From Methanosarcinaceae archaeon (lineage in GTDB: Archaea; Halobacteriota; Methanosarcinia; Methanosarcinales; Methanosarcinaceae): 8,135 nt of DNA. Within the stretch, counting starts at the first letter, position 1, and each line of letters starts with the position of its first letter. Below are positions 1 through 7,148 of this stretch, piece after piece. The DNA is taken from NCBI GenBank assembly GCA_016926455.1, contig JAFGOO010000119.1:1-8135 (forward strand). The letters are read 5' to 3'. The notes below the pieces were generated by a model that ran no database searches, was not told the origin of the DNA, and saw nothing but the letters and a program-made list of their open reading frames with translations. The position numbers and the translations under genes are program-made.

Positions 1-84
1 AGCATTAGTAGACATTATATTGAAACAACATATATATTTTTGTATAAAATAGAGAACATACTAATGCTGTGTTGGGATATTACG

Positions 85-134
85 CCTTTCATCCCCCATC
101 TTACGAAAGGGGACTTCTCGGCTTATAAGTTAAA
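85..134 (+). mobile_element. Possible right end of an IS200/IS605 (IS1341-type) element
   Basis: A C-run and G-run can pair as a hairpin (TCCCC at 92-96 with GGGGA at 109-113). An alternative pairing is CCTTTC 85-90 with GAAAGG 105-110; the two are mutually exclusive. The hairpin is followed by ACTTCTCGGC and then TTATAAGTTAAA. From memory, this order (pyrimidine-rich lead, C/G hairpin, TTCTCGG, A/T-rich end) resembles the 3' end of archaeal tnpB-bearing elements, where the segment also forms part of the omega RNA. No TnpB C-terminus can be read in 1-85, so this would be an element whose gene is outside the window or a tnpB-less relic. Identification is by pattern memory only. Confidence 0.3.
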
Positions 135-204
135 TCTGTTTGAATGGGTATATCTAAAATTTTTTAGTGGAACGGTCGGGTCTGAATCATTAACCGTTGT
201 TGCA

Positions 205-283
205 TGATTTATTCCATTCCATAACAACAAAATAGTGAATCACTCCAAGCTTACTCATTGAGCTTCTTACAAGTAACTACAAT
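205..283 (-). repeat. Repeat copy A, remnant of a short repeated sequence
   Basis: Read on the minus strand, this stretch contains ATG followed by codons for MSKLGVIHYFV and then diverges to a stop. It shares 19 identical bases (264-282) with copy B at 3334-3352 in opposite orientation, and the similarity continues through the ATG and about 20 bases beyond. It also matches copy C (7197-7236, minus) over roughly 40 bases, including the HYFV codons. Several A-to-C differences are silent or conservative (GTG/GTA, ATT/GTT), which suggests descent from a coding sequence, perhaps the 5' end and leader of a transposase-like ORF. The parent element is not recognised. Confidence 0.6.
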
Positions 284-380
284 TTGTGGTATTTCTACAG
301 AGCCTATTATACAATTGCTTTTTTGCATTTAGCCCAGAATATAGAACTGAACTTAGGATAAATATAATAAGTCCTCAAGG

Positions 381-412
381 AAATATATAATTAGAAATAT
401 CAGGTTTCCTGA
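381..412 (+). promoter_or_regulatory. Archaeal TATA/BRE-like promoter of the ATPase gene, with a dyad near the predicted start site
   Basis: AAATATATAA (381-390), preceded by a purine-rich AGGA that could serve as BRE, matches an archaeal TATA element. Transcription about 25 bases downstream of its centre would start near 410, giving a 5' leader of about 20 nt. A second A/T-rich element (AAATATAAT, 360-368) is a weaker alternative. The perfect dyad TCAGG-TTT-CCTGA (400-412) overlaps the predicted start site and could be an operator, but a 5-bp arm can occur by chance. Confidence 0.4.
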
Positions 413-430
413 CAAGAGAGTGGGTAGAAG

Positions 431-3094
431 ATGAAGGACATGGGGACGACCTTCAAAGAACTTGAAAGTTTTGAAGAAGGTTTGAATGAGAGGGAAGCAC
501 AAAAAAGACTTCTTAAATACGGATTCAACCAGCTTGAGGAAAAGGTCAAGGTTACACCACTCAAGGTATTTTTGAGACAGTTTGTAAACTTCATTGTCTG
601 GGTATTGCTGGCAGCTGCATTCATATCCCTGTACATAGGCGAATTCCTAAGCTTCTGGGTCATCATTTTCATAATCGTTTTTGTAATACTTATGGGATTC
701 TTCCAAGAATATAAGGCCGAAAGGGCAATGGAAGCCCTCAAAAGTATTGTTCAGCCTACCACCACGGTTCTGAGGAATAACAGGCCCGTGAGAATCCTGA
801 CAAAAAATGTAGTACCCGGGGATGTACTGTTGCTTGAGACTGGGGACAAGATACCGGCTGATGCGCAGGTCTTTGATATAACAAGCCTCAAGGTCGATGA
901 AGCAACTCTTACAGGGGAGAGCACAGCCGTACAGAAAAAAAAAGGAGATCTTCTCTTTGCAGGAACACAGATAGTACACGGCAAATGTAGGGCCGTGGTC
1001 GTTGCCACGGGAATGAACACAAAACTGGGCCAGATAGCAGGGCTGATACAGGAAGAGGAGGAAAAAACACCGCTTCAGGTGAAAATAGCTCACCTTGCAA
1101 AGACATTGGCAATCATAGCCCTGGTGGCATCACTGAGCACTTTCATTCTGGGAATATTTACAGGTGCACCTATCCCGGAAATGCTGATAATAGCCCTTGC
1201 ACTTGCAGTCTCAGCAGTGCCTGAAGGTCTGCCCCTTACAATGACGATCACACTGGCCTACGGGATGCGGCATATGGCAAAGCACAATGCCATCATCAGA
1301 AAGATGCTGGCTGTTGAGACCCTGGGATCCACAACTGTGATCTGCACGGATAAGACTGGAACCCTTACAAAGAACGAGATGACTGTGCAGAAGATCTATG
1401 TAAATGGGAATATCATCGATGTTACTGGAGTTGGTTACGAGCCAAAAGGGAACCTGCTTGTTAGGGATGAGAAGATAGTCCTTGAAAAAGATAGCACACT
1501 TACAATGCTCCTGAAGGCATCCACTCTGTGCAACAATGCGGTCCTCAATGAGAGGGAAGGAAAATGGAATACTCTGGGCGATCCAACCGAAGTGGCACTT
1601 GTAGTTGCAGCAGCAAAGGCCGACCTCTGGAAGGATGAGCTGGAAGATGAATACAAAGAGATAGAGGAGATAATATTCACATCCGAGAGAAAGATGATGT
1701 CTACGGTGCACAGTCGGGAAGGTGAGAACTTTGTATTTTCAAAAGGTGCACCAGAGGTATTGCTGGAAAGGTGTGGATACATAGAGAAAGGGGGAGAGGT
1801 CTTTGAACTTGGCGAAGAGGAGGCAAGCAGAATACTGGCTGAGAACAGCAGTCTTGCAAGTTCTGCTTTCCGTGTCCTAGGAGTGGCTTACAAGAAGATA
1901 TCCGAGCTTCTCACACCAGAAAATATCGAGAAGGACCTGATCTTCCTAGGCCTGACTGCAATGATAGATCCTGCAAGAAAAGAGGTTTTCAAGGCGGTTA
2001 AGACCTGCCATGAAGCCGGTATAAAGGTCTTCATGATAACTGGAGATAATGAGGATACAGCCAAAGCGATAGGAAAACAAATCGGGATATTCAATGAGAA
2101 CAGGAATTTTGATGATGTGGAGGATGAAAAACTTAGAAGCATCATCGAGGATGGGGCTATTAATGGCAGTGAGCTCAGCCAGATGAGGGATGAAGACCTC
2201 GATCTGCTGGTTGACAGGATCAATATCTACTCCAGATCTATGCCCGAGCAGAAGCTGAGGATAGTAAAGGCCCTTCAGAAAAAGAGACATGTTGTAGCAA
2301 TGACAGGAGATGGCGTGAACGATGCCCCTGCACTTAAAAGGGCAGATATTGGAATATCAATGGGCATAAAGGGGACGGACGTTGCAAAGGAGTCCAGTGT
2401 CATGGTGCTGCAGGACGATAACTTTGCTACCATTGTCGAGGCCGTCAAGAGGGGGAGGACGATCTACGAGAACATAGAAAAGTTCACGGTCTACCTGATC
2501 TCAAGGAACTTCACAGAGATAATTCTCATACTGCTTGGTGTAATGCTGCTTGGATTCGAGTTTCTTCCTCTTCTGGCCCTGCAGATACTTTTCATAAACA
2601 TGTTCGATGAGTTAATGCCAGCTATCGCCCTAGGACTTGACCCCATAAGGGAAGATATAATGTACAAAAAACCCAGAGAGCCTGGTGAAAGAATACTGAA
2701 GAAAAGGAACCTGACGCTAATTCTAAGTATGGCCCTGATAATGGGATTTGCATCTTTTTTGGTATTCGTACTGAACAGCCCAGCGGAGGATATACAGAGG
2801 GCAAGGACGCTGACCTTTGCCACCATCGTGAGCATGATTCTTTTCATACCCTTTGCTTTCAGGTCCCTAGAGAAATCGATATTTAGTATAGACTTTACAA
2901 GTAACAGGCTGATGATCATAGGGGTGTTGAGCACTTTCATCCTGACCCTGTCAGTCATGTACATACCGTTCTTAGCAGGGATATTCGAACTTACTTCATT
3001 GGGGCTTGCTGATTGGGTAATACCTATATCAGTTGCTTTCTTGACACTGATATTTGCCGAAGGCATAAAGGTAACCATAAGGAATGTGAGATGA
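431..3094 (+). CDS. P-type cation-transporting ATPase (P2 type, Ca2+-ATPase-like)
   Basis: An 887-residue integral membrane ion pump that couples ATP hydrolysis to cation transport through a phospho-aspartate intermediate. In order: N-terminal cation-ATPase domain (about 8-60); M1-M2 (about 50-95); actuator domain with TGES (161-164); M3-M4 with PEGLP (264-268); phosphorylation site DKTGT with Asp307; nucleotide-binding domain; hinge TGDGVND (625-631); six C-terminal membrane segments from about 685. Length is normal for the family and all catalytic motifs are intact. Compared with SERCA, the M4 Glu (E265) and M5 Asn/Glu (N693, E696) are kept. The M6 pair Thr-Asp is replaced by D726-E727 in NMFDELMP, and the M8 Glu position appears to be F805. 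Ca2+ is therefore only a guess; H+, Na+ or another cation is possible. ATG 431 is chosen over ATG 440 because the 20-nt leader fits the TATA position and 440 has no properly spaced ribosome site. Codons are more G/C-rich than in the right half of the window. Confidence 0.95.
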   Translation: MKDMGTTFKELESFEEGLNEREAQKRLLKYGFNQLEEKVKVTPLKVFLRQFVNFIVWVLLAAAFISLYIGEFLSFWVIIFIIVFVILMGFFQEYKAERAMEALKSIVQPTTTVLRNNRPVRILTKNVVPGDVLLLETGDKIPADAQVFDITSLKVDEATLTGESTAVQKKKGDLLFAGTQIVHGKCRAVVVATGMNTKLGQIAGLIQEEEEKTPLQVKIAHLAKTLAIIALVASLSTFILGIFTGAPIPEMLIIALALAVSAVPEGLPLTMTITLAYGMRHMAKHNAIIRKMLAVETLGSTTVICTDKTGTLTKNEMTVQKIYVNGNIIDVTGVGYEPKGNLLVRDEKIVLEKDSTLTMLLKASTLCNNAVLNEREGKWNTLGDPTEVALVVAAAKADLWKDELEDEYKEIEEIIFTSERKMMSTVHSREGENFVFSKGAPEVLLERCGYIEKGGEVFELGEEEASRILAENSSLASSAFRVLGVAYKKISELLTPENIEKDLIFLGLTAMIDPARKEVFKAVKTCHEAGIKVFMITGDNEDTAKAIGKQIGIFNENRNFDDVEDEKLRSIIEDGAINGSELSQMRDEDLDLLVDRINIYSRSMPEQKLRIVKALQKKRHVVAMTGDGVNDAPALKRADIGISMGIKGTDVAKESSVMVLQDDNFATIVEAVKRGRTIYENIEKFTVYLISRNFTEIILILLGVMLLGFEFLPLLALQILFINMFDELMPAIALGLDPIREDIMYKKPREPGERILKKRNLTLILSMALIMGFASFLVFVLNSPAEDIQRARTLTFATIVSMILFIPFAFRSLEKSIFSIDFTSNRLMIIGVLSTFILTLSVMYIPFLAGIFELTSLGLADWVIPISVAFLTLIFAEGIKVTIRNVR

Positions 3095-3100
3095 GCAGGC

Positions 3101-3310
3101 ATGAAGAGGAAAAACGCATTGACAATAGCAATATTCATTACCCTTGCAACCTCTTTGTTTATAATATATTATCAAACAGGATCCTCAGATGATGCTTTGG
3201 AACAGGAATACGACCTCAATTATTCATAGGTTCAGGATCTTGAAAGCAACATAACCTCAGGATACAACATATACTGCCAGATGGCAACAGGGTCATCGGG
3301 ATTTTCTTGA
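3101..3310 (+). CDS. Small membrane-anchored protein with in-frame UAG (possible pyrrolysine or decayed gene)
   Basis: ATG 3101 lies 6 bases after the ATPase stop, so it is likely co-transcribed. The first 42 residues start MKRKNALTIAIF, a basic N-terminus followed by one hydrophobic segment (about 6-24), then a polar, acidic stretch ending at UAG (3227-3229). The same frame stays open for 26 more codons (VQDLESNITSGYNIYCQ...) to UGA at 3308-3310, giving 69 positions if UAG is read. Methanosarcinales decode UAG as pyrrolysine, so read-through is possible; a nonsense mutation in a dying gene is equally plausible. The ribosome site is weak (GAGCAGG directly before ATG). The 3' end falls about 20 bases before repeat copy B, so the gene may have been cut off by that insertion. 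The family is not recognised; the role could be a small extracytoplasmic partner of the ATPase, but nothing proves it. Confidence 0.35.
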
Positions 3311-3328
3311 TAATTTACAATCAGGGCT

Positions 3329-3381
3329 GCAACTTGTAGTTACTTGTAAGAATCTTCATGCTTAAACGTGGAGTAGTTCAA
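3329..3381 (+). repeat. Repeat copy B, inverted relative to copy A
   Basis: Bases 3334-3352 (TTGTAGTTACTTGTAAGAA) are identical to the reverse complement of 264-282. The similarity runs on through an ATG (3358) and the codons for LKRGVV, matching the A and C reading MSK-L/R-GV-I/V. After about 3381 the homology ends and LVIVD-repeat sequence follows. This marks a junction between a mobile-element-like remnant and an older gene. Confidence 0.65.
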
Positions 3382-3750
3382 GATTCATCTTTGGATTATC
3401 ACAAAAAGGCAAGTTTAGGTGTGGATATCAGTGACCCTAGTAATCCCACTCTTGCTGGCAAAAATGATACTGCTGGTTCATTAGGTGTTGCAGTTTCAGG
3501 CAGCTATGCTTATGTTACCGATTGGTATAATAGGCTTGTAGTCGTGGATATCAGCGACTTAGTTGTATCTGAATTGGAGGCATCATTCTCTGTTGAATTA
3601 ACTGCACCTTTGACTATGCAGTTCACTGACGCTTCAATAGGTGCAACTGAGTGGTTCTGGGACTTTGGTGATGGCAACACTTCCACTGATCAGAATCCAA
3701 CTCACACTTATGCAGATATTGGTGAATATACTATTGAGGATTCTGATTAA
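3358..3750 (+). pseudogene. Fragment of an LVIVD-repeat/PKD-domain surface protein
   Basis: The 130-residue frame has three parts. Residues 1-21 come from repeat copy B and have no relation to the rest. Residues 22-67 are one and a half LVIVD units: VDISDPSNPTLAG, a GVAVSGSYAYV strand, then LVVVDISD; the two VDISD sites are 41 codons apart, the usual unit length. Residues 75-125 are a PKD domain with the signature WDFGDG (101-106) and THTYADIGEYT. Intact relatives are long secreted cell-surface proteins with a signal peptide, several LVIVD units and complete PKD domains. Here the signal peptide and most repeats are missing, and the PKD domain stops right after GEYT, before its last strand. 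I therefore read it as a both-ends-truncated gene remnant. No ribosome site precedes ATG 3358. Confidence 0.7.
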
Positions 3751-3778
3751 CCCCTAATTTTTATTTTTTTTATTTTTG
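3751..3778 (+). terminator. T-rich archaeal-type transcription terminator
   Basis: Directly after the stop of the LVIVD/PKD fragment, the plus strand carries T5, T8 and T5 runs separated by single A residues and no strong hairpin. Archaeal RNA polymerase terminates at such tracts. It probably ends the original surface-protein transcript and also insulates the convergent metallophosphoesterase gene. Confidence 0.5.
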
Positions 3779-3884
3779 AAAAACAATCTAATATTGCGTT
3801 GTTTGATATTTGATCGCGCATGGGAAATCGCCTTCGAAGCAATTTCACTGCTCAAAACATAAAACAGGTGATATACAAGTGATA

Positions 3885-6845
3885 TTACCAATTAGGACTT
3901 GCCACCTTAAATGTTGCATCTTTCTTGAAGAGATCATCGTTACCTCTTCCCAAGTACAATTTGAAATTTTTATGTCTTATATGATAATCAGGGTAATTGA
4001 CAGACTCAAACGAAGACCAGGTGTTTGCACCCAGACCTGAAACTAACTTGAAGCTGGCATCTTTCCTGAATAGCTCATCATCAATATACGGATGTAGTTT
4101 AAGAATGAAATTCTGGTGTCTCAAATAGTGACCGGGATAATTTACGGATTGAATCGAAATGTACCGTTCAAATGGTAGCTCTGACTCCAATAGTCCTGAT
4201 ACAATCCGGAATGTCGCATCTTTCTTATCAAGCTCAGTCTTAATCAAGGACATCCCTCCAATGAAATTTCTATGCCTGATAAAGTAATTCGGATAATTAA
4301 ATGATTGTAAGGCAACCTGACCAGAAGTTTCTATTTCAATGAGAGTAAAAGTTTCCCAGGATCCAATAGACGAACGGTTTACTACGAGTTCCTTTCCACC
4401 ACCACCTTCAGCACAAACATATTTTCCATTATGTGCACGTAAAGCTACTTGATTCACTTCTCTCCCAATGAGTGAAAATGTTGATGATGCATCAATCTTA
4501 GTACTGTTAGCAGTTAATTTTCCACCGTTTTCGGAAACATACAGTCTATTATATGCACGAATTGCTACCTTACCATGTTCAAGTTGAATCAATTCAAAGT
4601 TTTTCCACAGCCCACTTTGATTACACCTTGCAACGAGATTATATCCACTTGGATTACATACATATTGGCCGTTTTGAGATCGCAAAGCAATTAAACGACA
4701 GCCAGGAGTATAATTTGCTGTTTTTTGAATATCTTCATATTTAATACTCTTCATTTCAAGACTGGCCAAATTTTGTCCTCTAACTACTATCTCCCTATAT
4801 TGCGGTTCTTGATTTTTTACCGCCCCGGAGGTTAAAAGCAAGGGGCTATGTTTCTTTAGCCATTCATATCTACTTCCTACCATTAAAATTTCGGCGATAT
4901 TCAGCTTTTTATCCATATCTATATGCATAAAAATTTTTTTCGAATATTCATCCGTAAAATAATATAGCTTAGACCGTTGATCTTTCTCTATCCTAAATTC
5001 ATGTGCTTGATGCGTGTGACCTGATAAAACAAGAACTGGATTGTTGGTCTGTTGGTTCTTCAAATGGGTTATACTCTTTAATAACTCATTCACCATTCCA
5101 TCGGAACAATTAAAGGTGAGGTAAGGGTAACGATTACCGTGTTTGAAATACTTCGTTTTTGTTAATGGGAATCCTTGATGATTTAACCACTGGATAGTCT
5201 TATATTTTCGATCGAGTTCCGGCTCTGCTCTATTTTCTGGAAAAAGAGGTGCAGGTAATATATATGCCAAGAAATTGCTTAGTCGATTTGGTGGACGGCT
5301 AGAGTTTTCATGATTAGATTCATAATAAAGATAATCTCTACTTATACCCTTTTCTTTAGGCAATGATATTAATGGTGCATGTGTAAAAATAAAGATTAGT
5401 TTTTCTTTTTGGATTTCCAATGCATTTTTTAATAGTTTGAGATGTTCATTGGTAATTCCACGACTATGTGGACCGCCATTAACAAAATCCGTAATCCAAC
5501 GAGGGTATTGGGCTAAATTCATACCTTCCATAGCTAACTCTTCCTGCTTTGGATACCGATCATACGCAGTGTTCAGACATAGAAAGCTGGAATTTCCGAG
5601 CTGAAAACTAAAGTCAATATCATAATTAACTGTACAGAGATATTGCGATAGAATCCAGGATTTCGGTTTTATAAGCCAGTAAGCCCAGTCTTGATTCAAA
5701 GATGCCTTCCATTTTGTAGTTTGAAATTCTTTAAAAGTTTTTCGAGGTGCAATTGAAGTTGTGTTTCCTTGGATATCCTGGTGAGGAATATATGGAAGAT
5801 TATGGTATTTACCTGCAAAACGCGGAAAAGCCCAGAAATCGTATTCAATTCCTTCATTATCAAGGAGGCCAAAAGAACTATAATCATGCCGTTTATACAA
5901 TTTTATACCTAACAAAGAAAGCTTAGCATTCCAGTTTAGTAATACTTCATTCGCACGATAATCATGGTTTCCCAGTATGGTAAAAATCGGGCATTTCAGT
6001 GCCTCGCCCTTGTTATCCCGACCAGTGATAATCTCATGAAATTTTTCAACATTGGATTTCCATGATGCACCTGCTGCTTGACGCCTCATGTCCGGAGCGT
6101 GACCTCCTTGCCCACAGACAAAGTGCCCATCCCAGTAGCCGTCAAAATAAAAATCTACTATATCTCCAGTTAATATAACAATTACATTCTCTTTTTCCAA
6201 CCGCTTATTTACTACACTGATAAAAGCCCTTAAATTATCATTGGGATTGATATACCGTTCTTTCAGTTTTTGGCACTCTTCCCTGTTACGAACCTCGCAG
6301 AGAATGTCAGGGATTAGGTCATTTCTTTTTGCAATATGCGTGTCGGTGATATGAAGAATGGTAAATTTGTCTGATTTTTTCAATGTTTCATGCACATAAA
6401 TTGCATGATAATTTTTTCTGCCGGACAAATCCAAATTCAAGAGAATGGGCCACCCAAATTGATCTTTGAGTGTTTTGATTGATTGCTCACTAATGCCTAC
6501 TTCTACCGTCGCTTCCCATCGAAAACCGTTACGATACTGCTGGTCTTGGTTTGTTTCAGCATGGACGACATTGTTATAGTTTTCCTTATATTCTCTATGA
6601 CGGAAGTAACCATAAACACGGTGTATAGTCAAGGGAATGTCAACATTGTTCCAAATAATATGCGGCGGGTTTTTTCTCAAAGTCTCCGCAATTTCGGAAC
6701 TGGAAGGATAGTGCACATCATTTTCGTTTTCTTCTTTACCTTGTATCCACTCTTTTTGATACGCTACTGTAATTTCAAAGCGCTCTAATTCATTCGGTTC
6801 TAAAATTAAAGGCATTCCTAAGTTTGGACGAACTAAACGAATCAT
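3885..6845 (-). CDS. Calcineurin-like metallophosphoesterase with C-terminal fascin-like and AbfB beta-trefoil modules
   Basis: A 986-residue protein. Residues 1-155 form a beta-rich N-terminal domain I do not recognise. Residues about 160-650 are a calcineurin-like phosphoesterase with the full dimetal set: DTH (D168, H170), GD (D228), GNHD (292-295), THAP (H489) and GHTH (609-612); long insertions separate the blocks. Residues about 713-838 are a fascin-like beta-trefoil with recurring (I/V)A(L/I)R-x-x-N-x-x-YV units at 719, 760 and 800. Residues 844-984 are an AbfB-like (CBM42) trefoil made of three units, each with a (F/V)NYPxYxxRHxNF start (849, 901, 949) and a KDA(T/S)F end (875, 928, 976). 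CBM42 of fungal arabinofuranosidases binds arabinose side chains. The family hydrolyses phosphomonoesters, diesters or nucleotides; the substrate here is unknown, but sugar binding is likely. No signal peptide or membrane segment is visible. Start ATG 6845 is supported by GGAGG six bases upstream. It stands alone, convergent with the plus-strand genes, and its A+T-rich codons suggest acquisition. Confidence 0.9.
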   Translation of the reverse strand: MIRLVRPNLGMPLILEPNELERFEITVAYQKEWIQGKEENENDVHYPSSSEIAETLRKNPPHIIWNNVDIPLTIHRVYGYFRHREYKENYNNVVHAETNQDQQYRNGFRWEATVEVGISEQSIKTLKDQFGWPILLNLDLSGRKNYHAIYVHETLKKSDKFTILHITDTHIAKRNDLIPDILCEVRNREECQKLKERYINPNDNLRAFISVVNKRLEKENVIVILTGDIVDFYFDGYWDGHFVCGQGGHAPDMRRQAAGASWKSNVEKFHEIITGRDNKGEALKCPIFTILGNHDYRANEVLLNWNAKLSLLGIKLYKRHDYSSFGLLDNEGIEYDFWAFPRFAGKYHNLPYIPHQDIQGNTTSIAPRKTFKEFQTTKWKASLNQDWAYWLIKPKSWILSQYLCTVNYDIDFSFQLGNSSFLCLNTAYDRYPKQEELAMEGMNLAQYPRWITDFVNGGPHSRGITNEHLKLLKNALEIQKEKLIFIFTHAPLISLPKEKGISRDYLYYESNHENSSRPPNRLSNFLAYILPAPLFPENRAEPELDRKYKTIQWLNHQGFPLTKTKYFKHGNRYPYLTFNCSDGMVNELLKSITHLKNQQTNNPVLVLSGHTHQAHEFRIEKDQRSKLYYFTDEYSKKIFMHIDMDKKLNIAEILMVGSRYEWLKKHSPLLLTSGAVKNQEPQYREIVVRGQNLASLEMKSIKYEDIQKTANYTPGCRLIALRSQNGQYVCNPSGYNLVARCNQSGLWKNFELIQLEHGKVAIRAYNRLYVSENGGKLTANSTKIDASSTFSLIGREVNQVALRAHNGKYVCAEGGGGKELVVNRSSIGSWETFTLIEIETSGQVALQSFNYPNYFIRHRNFIGGMSLIKTELDKKDATFRIVSGLLESELPFERYISIQSVNYPGHYLRHQNFILKLHPYIDDELFRKDASFKLVSGLGANTWSSFESVNYPDYHIRHKNFKLYLGRGNDDLFKKDATFKVASPNW

Positions 6846-6851
6846 TTTAAA

Positions 6852-6856
6852 CCTCC
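6852..6856 (-). promoter_or_regulatory. Strong Shine-Dalgarno of the metallophosphoesterase gene
   Basis: On the minus strand the order is TGGAGG, a 6-nt spacer TTTAAA, then ATG at 6845. The GGAGG core and spacing are ideal and fix the start codon. Confidence 0.8.
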
Positions 6857-7148
6857 ACTTATAAAAGTCACTTTAGCCAAGGTTTGTTTATAACCCCTAA
6901 ACCTATCGATTTTCAACCTTGTCCGGCAATATAATTCTCAATAATGCTGCATACGTTGTACGTCACCGGTCACGATTTAATTTTGGAGTGAACCCCTTCA
7001 AGTATATATTTAGTTAAGCTTCTTTAATAAAATTAACGACTTGTCAAATCCAATTCAATTGATGATTTATAGCAAATCGATGAAATAAGACGTATCAAAT
7101 TCAGTACTTCTCTAATTTTCCCTCCTTTTTGTTCTTACAGCTATCAAT
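6857..7148. other. Non-coding leader/intergenic stretch upstream of the metallophosphoesterase
   Basis: No ORF with coding character is seen on either strand. On the minus strand TAAATATATA (7003-7012) is a fair TATA element that would place a start near 6978 and a leader of about 130 nt. Otherwise I see only A/T-rich sequence and a pyrimidine-rich patch (about 7117-7138). Confidence 0.5.
7003..7012 (-). promoter_or_regulatory. Candidate TATA element for the metallophosphoesterase gene
   Basis: TAAATATATA on the minus strand is the best TATA match upstream of the gene. The closer TTTTATAA (6859-6866) cannot serve the annotated start, because transcription about 25 nt downstream would begin inside the gene and lose the Shine-Dalgarno. 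Evidence is motif similarity only. Confidence 0.25.

Larger units (their letters stand above)
1..430. other. Non-coding region upstream of the ATPase gene
   Basis: No convincing gene lies here on either strand; stop codons are frequent in all frames. It holds a 10-bp perfect inverted repeat (AGCATTAGTA at 1-10, TACTAATGCT at 59-68), a hairpin with an IS200/IS605-like right-end look (about 85-134), a minus-strand repeat remnant (about 205-283) and the ATPase promoter (381-412). The stretch looks like debris from past insertions rather than a designed regulatory region, except for the last 60 bases. Confidence 0.7.

Noticed and set aside
400..3138. Several minus-strand open frames of 60-215 codons opposite the ATPase
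   Set aside because: They lie antisense to a gene with complete family motifs, show low-complexity Ser/Leu/Phe-rich composition and have no recognisable domains; they are shadows of the ATPase codon pattern.
3810..4040. Plus-strand 76-codon open frame overlapping the end of the metallophosphoesterase
   Set aside because: Mostly antisense to the AbfB-like module, no ribosome site and no recognisable sequence features.
6483..6788. Plus-strand 101-codon open frame with hydrophobic stretches
   Set aside because: Antisense to the N-terminal domain of the metallophosphoesterase; the hydrophobic runs are what antisense reading of polar codons produces, and no ribosome site precedes it.
6859..6866. 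TTTTATAA on the minus strand as promoter of the metallophosphoesterase
   Set aside because: It is too close to ATG 6845; transcription about 25 bases downstream would start inside the coding region and exclude the strong Shine-Dalgarno.
6952..6976. Short repeats ACGT-TGT-ACGT and GTCAC-CG-GTCAC upstream of the metallophosphoesterase
   Set aside because: Arms of 4-5 bp that are expected by chance; no link to a promoter could be shown.
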